Shown piece by piece: positions 14,554 to 23,200 of a stretch of 38,157 nucleotides of DNA (position 1 is the stretch's first letter; every line of letters begins with the position of its first letter). Below the pieces are notes generated by a model. That model ran no database searches and was not told the origin of the DNA. It worked only from the letters and a program-made list of their open reading frames with translations. The stretch covers positions 1-38,157 of the forward strand of contig JAFZQZ010000097.1 in the NCBI GenBank assembly GCA_017620135.1. The letters run 5' to 3'. Made by a program: the position numbers and the translations under genes. Origin of the DNA: Bacillota bacterium. GTDB lineage: Bacteria > Bacillota > Clostridia > Lachnospirales > Bianqueaceae.

Positions 14554-15924
14554 ATGATCCAAACAATCAATCTTGATCCGGCAGATCCGGAACCGATGTA
14601 TCTGCAGATCTACCGCCAGTTCTCGCAGCAGATCCGTGCAGGTGGGCTGAAAGAAGGAGAGAGACTGCCTTCCAAAAGGGTCCTCTGTGATGAACTGAAG
14701 GTCAGTCACAGTACGGTGGAAAGCGCGTATCAGCTGCTGATGGCAGAGGGATATATCGAAGCGCTTCCAAGAAAAGGCTACCGTGTACTGGAGGTGCTGG
14801 ATCTTCCGGAGAAAAAAGAAACCATTTCTTCCGGGAGAGAGAAAAACGTACAGAAATCCATAGGTCTTTCTTTTTCCACCGGTAAAGTGGATACGACGGC
14901 TTTTCCCTATACCAGTTGGGCAAAGCTGTACAGAGAAGTTCTTTATCAATCGACGGACCTCTTGTCCCGCGGAGATTATCGTGGTGACAGAGAGCTTCGT
15001 ATCGCTCTGAGAGATTTTCTGACCCGTTACCGCGGAGTTCGTGTAAACGAAGATCAGATCATCGTTGCGGCAGGTGTGGATCTTTTGCTCGATATGCTTT
15101 TTCATCTTCTGAAACCCGAAAGAGTCGCGCTGGAAGATCCCGGTTATCCAGCGGTCGGCCGTATGGCACAGCTCCACGGCATCCCGATCGTTCCGATCCC
15201 CGTCGATAAGAATGGGATCAAGGTCTCGACGCTTAGGCAGGTTCCCGATACCCATCTATGTTTTGTGACGCCATCCCACCAATTCCCGGCAGGTGTGACC
15301 ATGTCCATCGGCAGAAGATCCCAGCTTCTCGGATGGGCAGACAAGACGCAGAGCCTGATCATTGAGGACGATTACGACAGCGAATTTCGTTATACGACAA
15401 GACCGATCGGCGCGCTGCAGGGGATCGATACGACCGGACGGGTCATATATCTTGGTACCTTCAGCAGAAGTATTTCTCCATCGATCCGTGTTGCATATAT
15501 GGTCCTTCCGGAACATCTCTGTGAACGTTACGAACAGGAGAGAGGCTATCATTCATGCAGTGTTTCCAGGCTGGATCAACAGGTACTGGCGCGCTTTATC
15601 AGCAGCGGCATGTATCAGCGCCATATCCGGCGTACGACCCGTATCTACAAAGAGAAAAAGGAAAAACTGGAGAAAATACTGCTTGAAGCTTTTCCGAATG
15701 CCCGGATCACAGGAAATGAAGCAGGACTGCATTTCATCCTTCATCTTCCGGGAGCAAATGCGGCTGACCTGAAAGAAAAAGCCGCGGGAAAAGGACTTCT
15801 TCTGCAGACGATCGATAGTCCGGATCAACCCGGTACGGCACATCTGCTGATCGGTTTCGCGGGCCTGGAAGAAGAAAAGGTCCCGGAGATGATCGCGACC
15901 CTTCGGGAGTGTTTTTCAAATTGA
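14554..15924 (+). CDS. MocR/GabR-type transcription regulator (GntR HTH plus aminotransferase-like domain)
   Basis: The 456-residue protein joins an N-terminal GntR winged helix (about 10-75, with ERLPSKRVLCDELKVSHSTV) to a fold-type I aminotransferase domain. Such proteins usually sense PLP or a PLP adduct and control vitamin B6 or amino-acid genes. PLP-site residues such as EDDYDSEFRY are kept. However, the position of the Schiff-base Lys (TFSKS in GabR) reads TFSRS, with Arg305, so normal internal-aldimine formation is not expected. The ATG at 14554 is chosen because AAGGA (14540-14544) is 9 nt away; a GTG at 14548 is too close. No promoter is seen after the rpmF terminator. The target genes are unknown. 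Confidence 0.88.
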   Translation: MIQTINLDPADPEPMYLQIYRQFSQQIRAGGLKEGERLPSKRVLCDELKVSHSTVESAYQLLMAEGYIEALPRKGYRVLEVLDLPEKKETISSGREKNVQKSIGLSFSTGKVDTTAFPYTSWAKLYREVLYQSTDLLSRGDYRGDRELRIALRDFLTRYRGVRVNEDQIIVAAGVDLLLDMLFHLLKPERVALEDPGYPAVGRMAQLHGIPIVPIPVDKNGIKVSTLRQVPDTHLCFVTPSHQFPAGVTMSIGRRSQLLGWADKTQSLIIEDDYDSEFRYTTRPIGALQGIDTTGRVIYLGTFSRSISPSIRVAYMVLPEHLCERYEQERGYHSCSVSRLDQQVLARFISSGMYQRHIRRTTRIYKEKKEKLEKILLEAFPNARITGNEAGLHFILHLPGANAADLKEKAAGKGLLLQTIDSPDQPGTAHLLIGFAGLEEEKVPEMIATLRECFSN

Positions 15925-15949
15925 CTTTAGTATGGGTTCATGTTAAGAT
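15921..15949 (+). promoter_or_regulatory. Promoter of the rubrerythrin gene
   Basis: TTGACT (15921-15926), 17 nt, TAAGAT (15944-15949). The -35 box overlaps the stop codon of the MocR gene. No obvious PerR-like inverted repeat was noticed. Confidence 0.65.
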
Positions 15950-15998
15950 AGGATAAAGAGATCAATCATAAATCTCTTAATTTCAAGGAGGTATGATC

Positions 15999-16541
15999 AT
16001 GGCTAAATTTGTTTGCAGCATTTGCGGATATGTGTATGAGGGAGATGAAGCTCCGGAAAGATGCCCCATTTGTAAAGCACCCCGTGAAAAATTCAATAAA
16101 GTCGAAGGAGAGATGGTCTGGGCCGCCGAGCATGTAGTCGGCGTAGCAAAAGGCGCTCCCGAGGATATTATTCAGGGACTTCGTGAAAACTTTACCGGTG
16201 AATGCACCGAAGTCGGTATGTATATCGCAATGAGCCGTCAGGCATTCCGAGAGGGATATCCGGAGATCGGCGATTACTACTACAGAGCAGCACTCGAAGA
16301 AGCGGAACATGCCGCCAAATTCGCAGAGCTGCTGGGTGAAGTCCTGACCGATTCCACCAAACAGAACCTGAAAGTCAGAGTAGACGCGGAAAACGGCGCT
16401 ACCCAGGGCAAGACCGATCTGGCTAAGAGAGCGAAAGAGCTGAATCTCGACGCGATCCATGACACCGTCCATGAGATGGCAAGAGACGAGGCCAGACATG
16501 GTAAAGCATTCAAAGGTCTTCTGGAGAGATATTTTAAATGA
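15999..16541 (+). CDS. Reverse-type rubrerythrin
   Basis: The 180-residue protein has a rubredoxin domain at the N-terminus (Cys6, Cys9, Cys22, Cys25) followed by a ferritin-like diiron domain. This is the opposite order to classical rubrerythrin, as in the clostridial reverse rubrerythrins. Diiron ligands are visible in [20 protein letters not shown] and [14 protein letters not shown]. Such proteins reduce hydrogen peroxide, and in clostridia oxygen, using electrons from NAD(P)H via rubredoxin reductases, and protect anaerobes. AAGGAGG (15985-15991) lies 7 nt from the ATG at 15999, which is preferred over an ATG at 15993. It overlaps the next gene by 4 nt. Confidence 0.93.
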   Translation: MAKFVCSICGYVYEGDEAPERCPICKAPREKFNKVEGEMVWAAEHVVGVAKGAPEDIIQGLRENFTGECTEVGMYIAMSRQAFREGYPEIGDYYYRAALEEAEHAAKFAELLGEVLTDSTKQNLKVRVDAENGATQGKTDLAKRAKELNLDAIHDTVHEMARDEARHGKAFKGLLERYFK

Positions 16542-16771
16542 GACTGTTTAAGAAGGAACCGCCAAAGGCTTGCCCAAAGTGTGGAGAAGCCAGCGGATGG
16601 CGTTTTGTAGTGGAAGATGTGCCTGTGAACAGCGAGATGAGCGCCAGTGCGGTGAATCCATTCTCCACACATTCTATGCGAGGTTCTGTCGGACAGAGCG
16701 CGGCAGGCGCTATCGGTAAAACCAGACTTCTGTATCGCTGCGAAAACTGCGGCTACGAAAAAAAGTATTGA
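16538..16771 (+). CDS. Small zinc-ribbon protein
   Basis: The 77-residue protein is not recognised as a named family. Cys12-x2-Cys15 (ACPKCG) and Cys68-x2-Cys71 (RCENCG) frame a polar middle, which is the pattern of a single zinc ribbon. Its ATG overlaps the rubrerythrin stop (ATGA), so the two are translationally coupled and the protein may take part in oxidative-stress or metal handling. That link rests on context alone. Confidence 0.7.
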   Translation: MRLFKKEPPKACPKCGEASGWRFVVEDVPVNSEMSASAVNPFSTHSMRGSVGQSAAGAIGKTRLLYRCENCGYEKKY

Positions 16772-16793
16772 TGGTCTGACGGGAGGATTCAGA

Positions 16794-17024
16794 ATGAATA
16801 TTTCCCCTATGACGCCCCGCTATCTGAATGAAACGATACTCAACCTTTGTATCATTATCGGTGCTATCGTTGCGATCATAGGTATCATTTTCCTGTTCTG
16901 GAAAGGCTTTTCCGATCGGGATGCTTTGATCTGTACAGCGCTGGGAGCTTTGATCTTCTTTGGTTTCCGTAAAGTCAGATCCATTCAGGCAGAACATGAG
17001 GAAGACAGCCCAAAAGACGAGTAA
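16794..17024 (+). CDS. Small two-helix membrane protein
   Basis: The 76-residue protein has a hydrophobic segment at about residues 15-40 (ILNLCIIIGAIVAIIGIIFL) and a second shorter one at about 47-60, with a charged C-terminal tail. GGGAGGA precedes the ATG, 22 nt after the zinc-ribbon gene. No family is recognised. It is the last gene before a terminator and is probably co-transcribed with rubrerythrin. Confidence 0.65.
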   Translation: MNISPMTPRYLNETILNLCIIIGAIVAIIGIIFLFWKGFSDRDALICTALGALIFFGFRKVRSIQAEHEEDSPKDE

Positions 17025-17039
17025 AGCTTTATTAGAATG

Positions 17040-17074
17040 GAAGGGGCAGGAGATCCTGCTCCTTCTTCATTTTT
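17040..17074 (+). terminator. Intrinsic terminator after the rubrerythrin cluster
   Basis: An 11-bp stem with one G-U pair (17040-17050 with 17055-17065) is followed by a T-rich tract. Confidence 0.82.
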
Positions 17075-17086
17075 AAAAATTCAGTG

Positions 17087-17115
17087 TTGACAAAGATCCG
17101 TTCTTTTGGTATACT
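17087..17115 (+). promoter_or_regulatory. Promoter of the tRNA cluster
   Basis: TTGACA (17087-17092), 17 nt, TATACT (17110-17115). The first tRNA starts 23 nt downstream. Confidence 0.9.
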
Positions 17116-17138
17116 AACATTCGCTTGAATAAAGCGAT

Positions 17139-17210
17139 GGCCCCGTGGTCAAGCGGCTAAGACGCCGCCCTCTCACGGCGGAAACAGGAGTTCGATTCTC
17201 CTCGGGGTCA
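17139..17210 (+). tRNA. tRNA-Glu(CTC)
   Basis: The 72-nt cloverleaf has acceptor GGCCCCG/CGGGGTC, anticodon stem CCGCC/GGCGG and loop CTCTCAC, giving anticodon CTC (reads GAG). The T arm is AGGAG/CTCCT. CCA is not encoded. The overall sequence matches the bacterial tRNA-Glu pattern; the CTC isoacceptor is less usual in Bacillota than TTC. Confidence 0.93.
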
Positions 17211-17213
17211 TAT

Positions 17214-17287
17214 GGGCCTTTAGCTCAGTTGGTCAGAGCCCCCGGCTCATAACCGGTTGGTCCCGGGTTCGAGTCCCTGAAGGCCCA
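17214..17287 (+). tRNA. CAT-anticodon tRNA, probably tRNA-Ile2 (lysidine type)
   Basis: The 74-nt cloverleaf has acceptor GGGCCTT/AAGGCCC and loop CTCATAA with anticodon CAT. The body and loop resemble Bacillota tRNA-Ile2, whose C34 is changed to lysidine by TilS so that it reads AUA; elongator Met is the alternative. Two pairs do not form: 27C-43T at the base of the anticodon stem and 50C-64T in the T stem. CCA is not encoded. Confidence 0.75.
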
Positions 17288-17311
17288 CTTTTTCGGTCCT
17301 TCAAAGAATAT

Positions 17312-17385
17312 GGCGGAGTAGCTCAGTTGGCTAGAGCACGCGGTTCATACCCGCGGTGTCAAGAGTTCGAATCTCCTCTCCGCTA
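17312..17385 (+). tRNA. tRNA-Met(CAT), elongator
   Basis: The 74-nt cloverleaf has acceptor GGCGGAG/CTCCGCT, a perfect anticodon stem CGCGG/CCGCG and loop TTCATAC, with anticodon CAT at 17346-17348. It resembles Bacillus elongator tRNA-Met and lacks the initiator's unpaired 1-72. The T stem AAGAG/CTCCT has an A-C mismatch at 50-64. CCA is not encoded. Confidence 0.85.
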
Positions 17386-17409
17386 CTAAAGCTGCAAGGC
17401 AGCTTTTAA

Positions 17410-17481
17410 GCGCGAATGGCTCAGTGGTAGAGCATCGCCTTGCCAAGGCGAGGGTCGCGAGTTCGAATCTCGTTTCGCGCT
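17410..17481 (+). tRNA. tRNA-Gly(GCC)
   Basis: The 72-nt cloverleaf has acceptor GCGCGAA/TTCGCGC, anticodon stem TCGCC/GGCGA and loop TTGCCAA (anticodon GCC), with T arm GCGAG/CTCGT. CCA is not encoded. Confidence 0.95.
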
Positions 17482-17485
17482 CACA

Positions 17486-17520
17486 AAGAACACCAGACAG
17501 ATGCCTGGTGTTCTTTTTTT
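17486..17520 (+). terminator. Intrinsic terminator of the tRNA cluster
   Basis: A perfect 11-bp stem (17486-17496 with 17505-17515), 8-nt loop and a T run to 17520. Confidence 0.95.
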
Positions 17521-17523
17521 CTC

Positions 17524-17552
17524 TTGAATAATTCCTGTGTAAACGTTATAAT
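17524..17552 (+). promoter_or_regulatory. Promoter of the aroC-rnhA-(p)ppGpp synthetase-nrdR-addA run
   Basis: TTGAAT (17524-17529), 17 nt, TATAAT (17547-17552), directly after the tRNA terminator. GGAGGGGAG (17572-17580) is the ribosome binding site of aroC. Confidence 0.85.
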
Positions 17553-17589
17553 GATGGATGGACAAGATATCGGAGGGGAGTAGAAAGCA

Positions 17590-18669
17590 ATGAGCAGTAC
17601 CTGGCATAGTTTTATGGATCTGACGATTTTCGGTGAATCGCATGGTCCCGCTGTTGGCATGGTACTGCATGGTATAGAACCCGGAATTGTGATCGATGAA
17701 ACAAAGATCCATGAGCAGCTGAAACGAAGGGCTCCCGGGAAATCACTGACTTCCGAAAGGCAGGAAGAAGATGAGCTGGAAATCCTGAGCGGGATCTATC
17801 AGGGCAGAACGACTGGAAGTCCTGTCACCGGTATCATTAGAAACAAAAACGCTCGATCCGAAGATTATGAATCGATTTCAGGATGGATGCGACCTTCTCA
17901 CGCGGACTATCCCGCTTTAGTTAAATATCACGGTTTTGCTGATCCAAGAGGCGGCGGTCATTTTTCAGGAAGGCTGACAGCCGGTCTGGTCGCAGCTGGT
18001 TCGATCGCAGAACAGGCACTCAGAAACCATTTTGATTTATCTGTGGGAAGCCATATCGTGAAACTGGGTTCATACAGTGAAGCGAACTGGAGTGCAGAGG
18101 ATCTTATCAAATCAGAAAAGTATCGCCAAATGAATATTCCGTGTGCTGATCCGGACACGGTCAGAGATCTGATAGAGAAAGTACGGGAAGAAAAAGACAG
18201 TATCGGCGGGAAACTGGAAACCGCGATCCTGGGTATTCCGGCTGGCCTGGGAGATCCTTTCTTCGATTCTATAGAAAGCCGGCTCTCTCAGTTACTGTTC
18301 TCTATACCAGGTGTTAAAGGCGTTTCCTTTGGCGAAGGAGAAAACTTTGCCGGTATGCGGGGATCTGACGCCAATGATCCTTACTTTCTGAGTCAGGGAC
18401 AGATCCGCACCAGGACCAATCACAACGGTGGTATCCTGGGGGGCATTACGACCGGTGAAGCTATTGTTTTTCAAACGGTGATCAAACCAACATCCTCCAT
18501 TGGCATGGCACAAACTTCGGTTGATATTCGTTTGATGGAAGAAAAAGAAAAAACGATCGAAGGCAGACATGATCCCTGCATCCTGCTGCGCGCCGTCCCC
18601 GTGATCGAAGCGGCAGCGATGCTCGCGATCTATGATGCCTATCAGAAAGATACAGGTTTTCATGACTAG
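17590..18669 (+). CDS. aroC: Chorismate synthase
   Basis: AroC eliminates phosphate from EPSP to give chorismate, the last step of the shikimate pathway, using reduced FMN. The 359-residue protein shows [15 protein letters not shown] at the N-terminus, RAPGKS with the FMN and phosphate-binding basic residues, [21 protein letters not shown], and [16 protein letters not shown] in the second half. No other aro gene is nearby, which is uncommon. It is the first gene of a long tightly packed run and overlaps rnhA by 8 nt. Confidence 0.96.
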   Translation: MSSTWHSFMDLTIFGESHGPAVGMVLHGIEPGIVIDETKIHEQLKRRAPGKSLTSERQEEDELEILSGIYQGRTTGSPVTGIIRNKNARSEDYESISGWMRPSHADYPALVKYHGFADPRGGGHFSGRLTAGLVAAGSIAEQALRNHFDLSVGSHIVKLGSYSEANWSAEDLIKSEKYRQMNIPCADPDTVRDLIEKVREEKDSIGGKLETAILGIPAGLGDPFFDSIESRLSQLLFSIPGVKGVSFGEGENFAGMRGSDANDPYFLSQGQIRTRTNHNGGILGGITTGEAIVFQTVIKPTSSIGMAQTSVDIRLMEEKEKTIEGRHDPCILLRAVPVIEAAAMLAIYDAYQKDTGFHD

Positions 18670-19165
18670 TTTGACAAAAGTAACCATCTATACGGATGGC
18701 GCCTGCCGTGGGAATCCGGGTCCGGGAGGATACGGGGCGATTCTTCGCTTTATGGATGATGAAGGGATCATCCATGAGAAAGAGCTTTCAGAAGGTTATG
18801 GGCTGACCACCAATAACCGTATGGAATTGCTCGGACCGATCAAAGCCCTTGAAGCCCTGAAGAAACCCTGTCACGTGGATCTGTTTACAGATTCTTCTTA
18901 TGTTGTGAACGCGTTTAATCAGGGCTGGCTCGAAAAATGGAAGATGTTTAACTGGCACAAGGATGCCAAGAGAAAAAAGCCAGTCAAGAATCTGGAACTG
19001 TGGAAACGGCTGCTCACAGCGATGGATCCGCATGAAGTGAAGTTTCACTGGGTGAAAGGCCACGCCGATAATGAATTCAATAACCGATGTGATGAGCTGG
19101 CTGTAAAAGCGGCTCTTGACAAGGAAGGCTGGAAGGAAGATAATGGAGTATCGGGAATGGAGTAA
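18662..19165 (+). CDS. rnhA: Ribonuclease HI
   Basis: RNase HI cuts the RNA strand of RNA-DNA hybrids, removing primers and R-loops. The 167-residue protein keeps all active-site residues: Asp12 (YTDGACRGN), Glu55 (NNRMELLG), Asp77 (FTDSSYV), His134 ([10 protein letters not shown]) and Asp144 (RCDELA). The Trp-rich, basic handle region (about 89-110) is present. The ATG at 18662 overlaps the aroC stop. The upstream extension lies inside aroC. The 3' end overlaps the next gene by 23 nt. Confidence 0.94.
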   Translation: MTSLTKVTIYTDGACRGNPGPGGYGAILRFMDDEGIIHEKELSEGYGLTTNNRMELLGPIKALEALKKPCHVDLFTDSSYVVNAFNQGWLEKWKMFNWHKDAKRKKPVKNLELWKRLLTAMDPHEVKFHWVKGHADNEFNNRCDELAVKAALDKEGWKEDNGVSGME

Positions 19166-19745
19166 TTTTCTGATCCCATACGATCAGGCGGTACAGGAAC
19201 TGATCGTCAAGTTTCAGAATATCATTTCAGAATATAAGAGTCTGGATCGTTATTCACCGGTCGAACAGGTATCGGGCCGTGTGAAGAGCGTCGAAAGTAT
19301 CCTCGATAAGGTCAGAAGACAGGAGATCGATCTGAACGAGCTGGAAGATCGGATGTCGGATATTGCCGGCATCCGGATCATCTGCCGGTTCGTGGAAGAT
19401 ATCGATACAGTCGTCGAGATGATCCGGATGAGAAAAGATATGGAAGTGATCGAAGAGACCAATTATATCGATCACAAAAAGCCCAGCGGATACCGCAGCT
19501 ATCATATAGTTGTATCCTATCCGGTCTATACGGTGTGGGGTGCCCGTCATATCAAGGCGGAGATCCAGATCCGTACGCTGGGAATGAATTTCTGGTCAAC
19601 GATCGAACATTCTCTCTCATATAAATATAAAGGGCAGTTGCCGGAGGATGTTCTCGTGAGATTACAACGGGCTTCGGAAGCAGCTTTTGACATGGATCAG
19701 GAGATGTCTTCCATCAGAGACGAGATCGTCAAAGGAACGATCTGA
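19143..19745 (+). CDS. Small alarmone synthetase ((p)ppGpp synthetase), RelQ/YjbM type
   Basis: The 200-residue protein consists of a RelA/SpoT synthetase domain alone, without hydrolase or regulatory domains. It should transfer pyrophosphate from ATP to GDP, GTP or GMP. Visible motifs are [32 protein letters not shown] around the GDP-binding Tyr, and [22 protein letters not shown] with the catalytic Glu and Gln. The ATG at 19143 is chosen because the family starts here and GGAAGGAAG (19131-19139) precedes it. It overlaps rnhA by 23 nt. It could act as a RelQ-like tetramer controlled by expression and alarmone feedback; this is inferred. Confidence 0.92.
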   Translation: MEYREWSNFLIPYDQAVQELIVKFQNIISEYKSLDRYSPVEQVSGRVKSVESILDKVRRQEIDLNELEDRMSDIAGIRIICRFVEDIDTVVEMIRMRKDMEVIEETNYIDHKKPSGYRSYHIVVSYPVYTVWGARHIKAEIQIRTLGMNFWSTIEHSLSYKYKGQLPEDVLVRLQRASEAAFDMDQEMSSIRDEIVKGTI

Positions 19746-19766
19746 GTATTACCAGGAGGTAGAGCA

Positions 19767-20234
19767 ATGAAATGTCCATTCTGTTCGTTTGAAGACACGC
19801 GTGTCATCGATTCCAGACCATCAGAGGACGGGATCAGCATTCGCAGAAGACGACTTTGTGAGAACTGCGGCAAAAGGTTTACTACTTACGAGAAAGTGGA
19901 ATCCATGCCGATCATGGTCGTCAAGAAAGATGGCAGCCGTCAGGAATTTGACCGTCAGAAGCTGATCGAACGAATCCTTCGGTCCTGCCATAAACGGAAA
20001 GTCTCTCTGGATTCTATCGAAGAACTGGCAGATTCGATCGAAACTGCCGCTGTCAATGAATATGACCGTGAGATCCCTACGGAAGCGATCGGAGACAGAG
20101 TTCTTAAAGGTCTGTGGGATATCGATCAGGTGGCCTATGTGCGGTTTGCTTCCATCTATCGTGATTTCGATAATCTGGAGACATTCATGAACGCTTTGGA
20201 CGATCTTCATAAACAGGGAGAGCCCAAAGAATAA
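19767..20234 (+). CDS. nrdR: Transcriptional repressor NrdR
   Basis: NrdR represses ribonucleotide reductase genes when dATP is abundant. The 155-residue protein has the N-terminal zinc ribbon (Cys3, Cys6, Cys31, Cys34), the basic patch RRRR that contacts NrdR boxes, and an ATP-cone from about residue 46. The length is standard. AGGAGG precedes the ATG. I saw no nrd genes in the window, so it acts in trans. No NrdR-box pair was noticed next to it. Confidence 0.96.
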   Translation: MKCPFCSFEDTRVIDSRPSEDGISIRRRRLCENCGKRFTTYEKVESMPIMVVKKDGSRQEFDRQKLIERILRSCHKRKVSLDSIEELADSIETAAVNEYDREIPTEAIGDRVLKGLWDIDQVAYVRFASIYRDFDNLETFMNALDDLHKQGEPKE

Positions 20235-20248
20235 GGGGGTTCTTTTTG
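20233..20248 (+). promoter_or_regulatory. Ribosome binding site and TTG start of addA
   Basis: AAGGGGG (20233-20239) overlaps the nrdR stop and lies 6 nt before TTG (20246-20248), the first codon of the DIQFTQEQQ reading that opens AddA. No ATG or GTG fits the family start, so the gene uses TTG. Confidence 0.8.
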
Positions 20249-23200
20249 GATATTCAGTTTACACAGGAACAGCAGAGTGTAATCGATCATGAAAACGGCG
20301 ATCTTCTCGTATCGGCGGCAGCCGGATCCGGGAAGACCGCTGTTTTGGTTGCTCGTGTTCTTCGTATGCTGACGGATCCTACCTGTCCTGTTCCGTTATC
20401 CAATCTGCTGATCGTCACTTTTACGAATGCGGCAGCTGAACAAATGAAGGAAAAGATCGAAAAAGCGATCCTTTCTCTCATCGAAAACGGAAAGGGTACG
20501 CCTTTTCTCGAAGAACAGCTTCGCGAAGTACCATCTTCTCATATACAGACGAATCACGCATTCAGCCTTTTTGTATTAAAACAATATATTACAAGGATAC
20601 CCGGACTTGATCCGGGCTTTCGTGTCGCTGACGAAGCAGAAGCACAGCTTCTCAAGATCAATGTTCTCCGGGATTCACTGGAGTACTTTTATTCAGAGGC
20701 GCTGAAGCCGGATCCTTCACAGGAAGCGAAGGACTTTCTGACATTTGTGGACTGTTATGGAGGCAGAACACAGGATAGTTCTGTTGAAAAGCTTCTTTTG
20801 GATGTTTATCGCTTTATGGAAAGCGAACCTGATCCGTCAGGCTGGCTGTCGCATGCTGTCCGGCAAACCGATCCTGGCGTTCCGGTCGGGCTGTCTTCTG
20901 AACTGGCTGTCTTTCGTGAGACGTTGATTCGGTCATTTGACAGGATGATCGGACTGTATAAGGAGGTCATCGAGGACGCGCCGGAAAAATCAAAAGAAAA
21001 AGTAAGAGATTTTGTGAACCAGCTGGAACAGGTCAATTCAGAGATCATGGACAAAACCGATCGCGAAGCATACATGATTTTGCGAGACGTTACATGGCCC
21101 AGAGCCGTCTATCAATTCAAATGGCATCCTGACGGTGAAGAAGACCGCAGAAAACTGTATGACCAGATAAAGAAACAAACGCAGCGGATCGTTTCGTTCG
21201 GAGATCTTTGTTTCGATCCAAAGGTGGAGGAACTGAGGCAAAAGTATCATTATCCGGCCATGAAAGGACTGGAAGCGATCCTGCGTTATTTTATGGATCA
21301 GCTTCGTAAGGAGAAAGATCGAAGAAATCTGATCGAGATCGGTGATTTTGAGCATTATTGTCTGGATCTTCTGAAAGACCCGCTCATCTGTCAGGATCTG
21401 CAGAAGCAGTTTGCGTATATCTTTGTCGATGAGTATCAGGACTGCAGTGGTATTCAGGAAGCGATCCTCCAGAAAATAGCAAGAAGAGATGAATACGGTC
21501 ACAGCTGTAATCTGTTCCTGGTCGGAGATATCAAGCAGAGTATTTATCGATTCCGTCAGGCTGATCCCGGCCTCTTTCTGGAAAAGTATAAAACCTATGG
21601 AAAACTTGCCTCTACCAGGCGACTGCTGCTTTCCAGGAATTTCCGCTCTACTAAAAAAATACTGGAAACAGTGAACTTTGTGTTTCATTATTTAATGACC
21701 GAAGAGATCGGCGGTCTTTCCTATGGGAAAAAGGAAGAACTGTATCCCGGGATCCCTGAAACGCCGGATGGAGAAGACGTACAGCTTTTCGTCCGTTGTT
21801 CAGAGGAGCTTTCTTCTGAAGATCTGACCCGGGAGGAAGCCCGGTTTACAGCTAAGCAGATCCGCGGCGAGATCCTTTCCGGCAGAAGACCCGGCGAGAT
21901 CGTTCTTCTGATGCGTTCCATGACGGCGAGCAGTGTTTATCTGGAAGAACTGAAGCAACTCGGGATCGCGTGTATCTGTGACAGCAGTGAAAACTTCTAT
22001 GATACGAAAGAAATTCAGACGGTGATCAATGTGCTTCGAATCATTGATAACCCAAGACAGGACATTCCGCTTTTGGGCGTTCTTCTTTCCGTTGTAGGCG
22101 GTTTTTCAGAGGATGATCTGGGCAAACTGCGTATCGCAAGCTCGGAAGGGGATCTGTTTGAAGCGCTGCTCGCGTTTTGTGAAAAAGGAACAGATCCGCA
22201 GCTGAAAGAAAAGACGGAACGTTTTCTGGGTTCTCTGACGGAATGGAGGACAAATGCCAGAATACTTACAGTCCGTGACCTTCTCTGGTATTTGTATCGT
22301 TCTACCGGCTTATATCTTTACTTCCAATCTATGGAAAGAGGAAGAGAGCGCTCCGCCAACCTTGATCTGTTGATCCGTAAAGCTGAAAGCTTTGAGAATG
22401 GAACATTCCATGGGCTTTTCGCTTTTTTGCAGTATATTGAGCAGATGAATAAGGACAGACAGGAAGAAGCCGAGGCTAAAGTTCTGGAAACCGGTATGGA
22501 TACGGTCAGGCTTATGACGATCCATAAGAGTAAAGGTCTGGAGTTTCCTGTGGTCTACCTGGCCGGTCTGGGACGTTCTTTCAATATGCAGGATATCAAC
22601 AGTATCTGCCAGATGCATCACAGGTATGGTCTCGGATTGCCGCTTACGGATGCCGATCATCAGGCTCAAATGGATTCGGTATTCAGTGTGCTAATCCGAA
22701 ATGAAAAGAAAAAGGAAATGATCGCCGAAGAACTGCGGCTGCTTTACGTCGCTATGACGAGAGCGATGGACAAGCTGGTACTGGTGGGATCAACAAAAAA
22801 AGACTTTTCTATTTCAGAAAAGACAGGACCGGATAAAACAGAAAAGATCCTTTCAGCCGAAAGTTTTCTTTCCCAGATCCGGCTGGTATTAGAGGATCAG
22901 GGCCCGGGACCTCTTAACGTTTCCATACGGTCGATCACGAAAGATGAAGGAGAGACGGATGGTCCAGATCCTGTCCGTGAATCATTTTCTGTTTCCGATC
23001 ATCAGGAAATTCCTCCGGAAAGCTTTTCCGAAAAGTTGTCCTACATATATCCACACCTGGCACTTGGTAGGACGCCACAGCTTATTTCTGTTTCTTCGAT
23101 CAAGGAAGAAGCGCTGGATGAGATCGAAGAAGTAACAGGCCCGGATGAAGCGGCAGAGTTTGAATATTCGGAAGGGCGTCTGTCTGGCAGCGAAAGGGGA

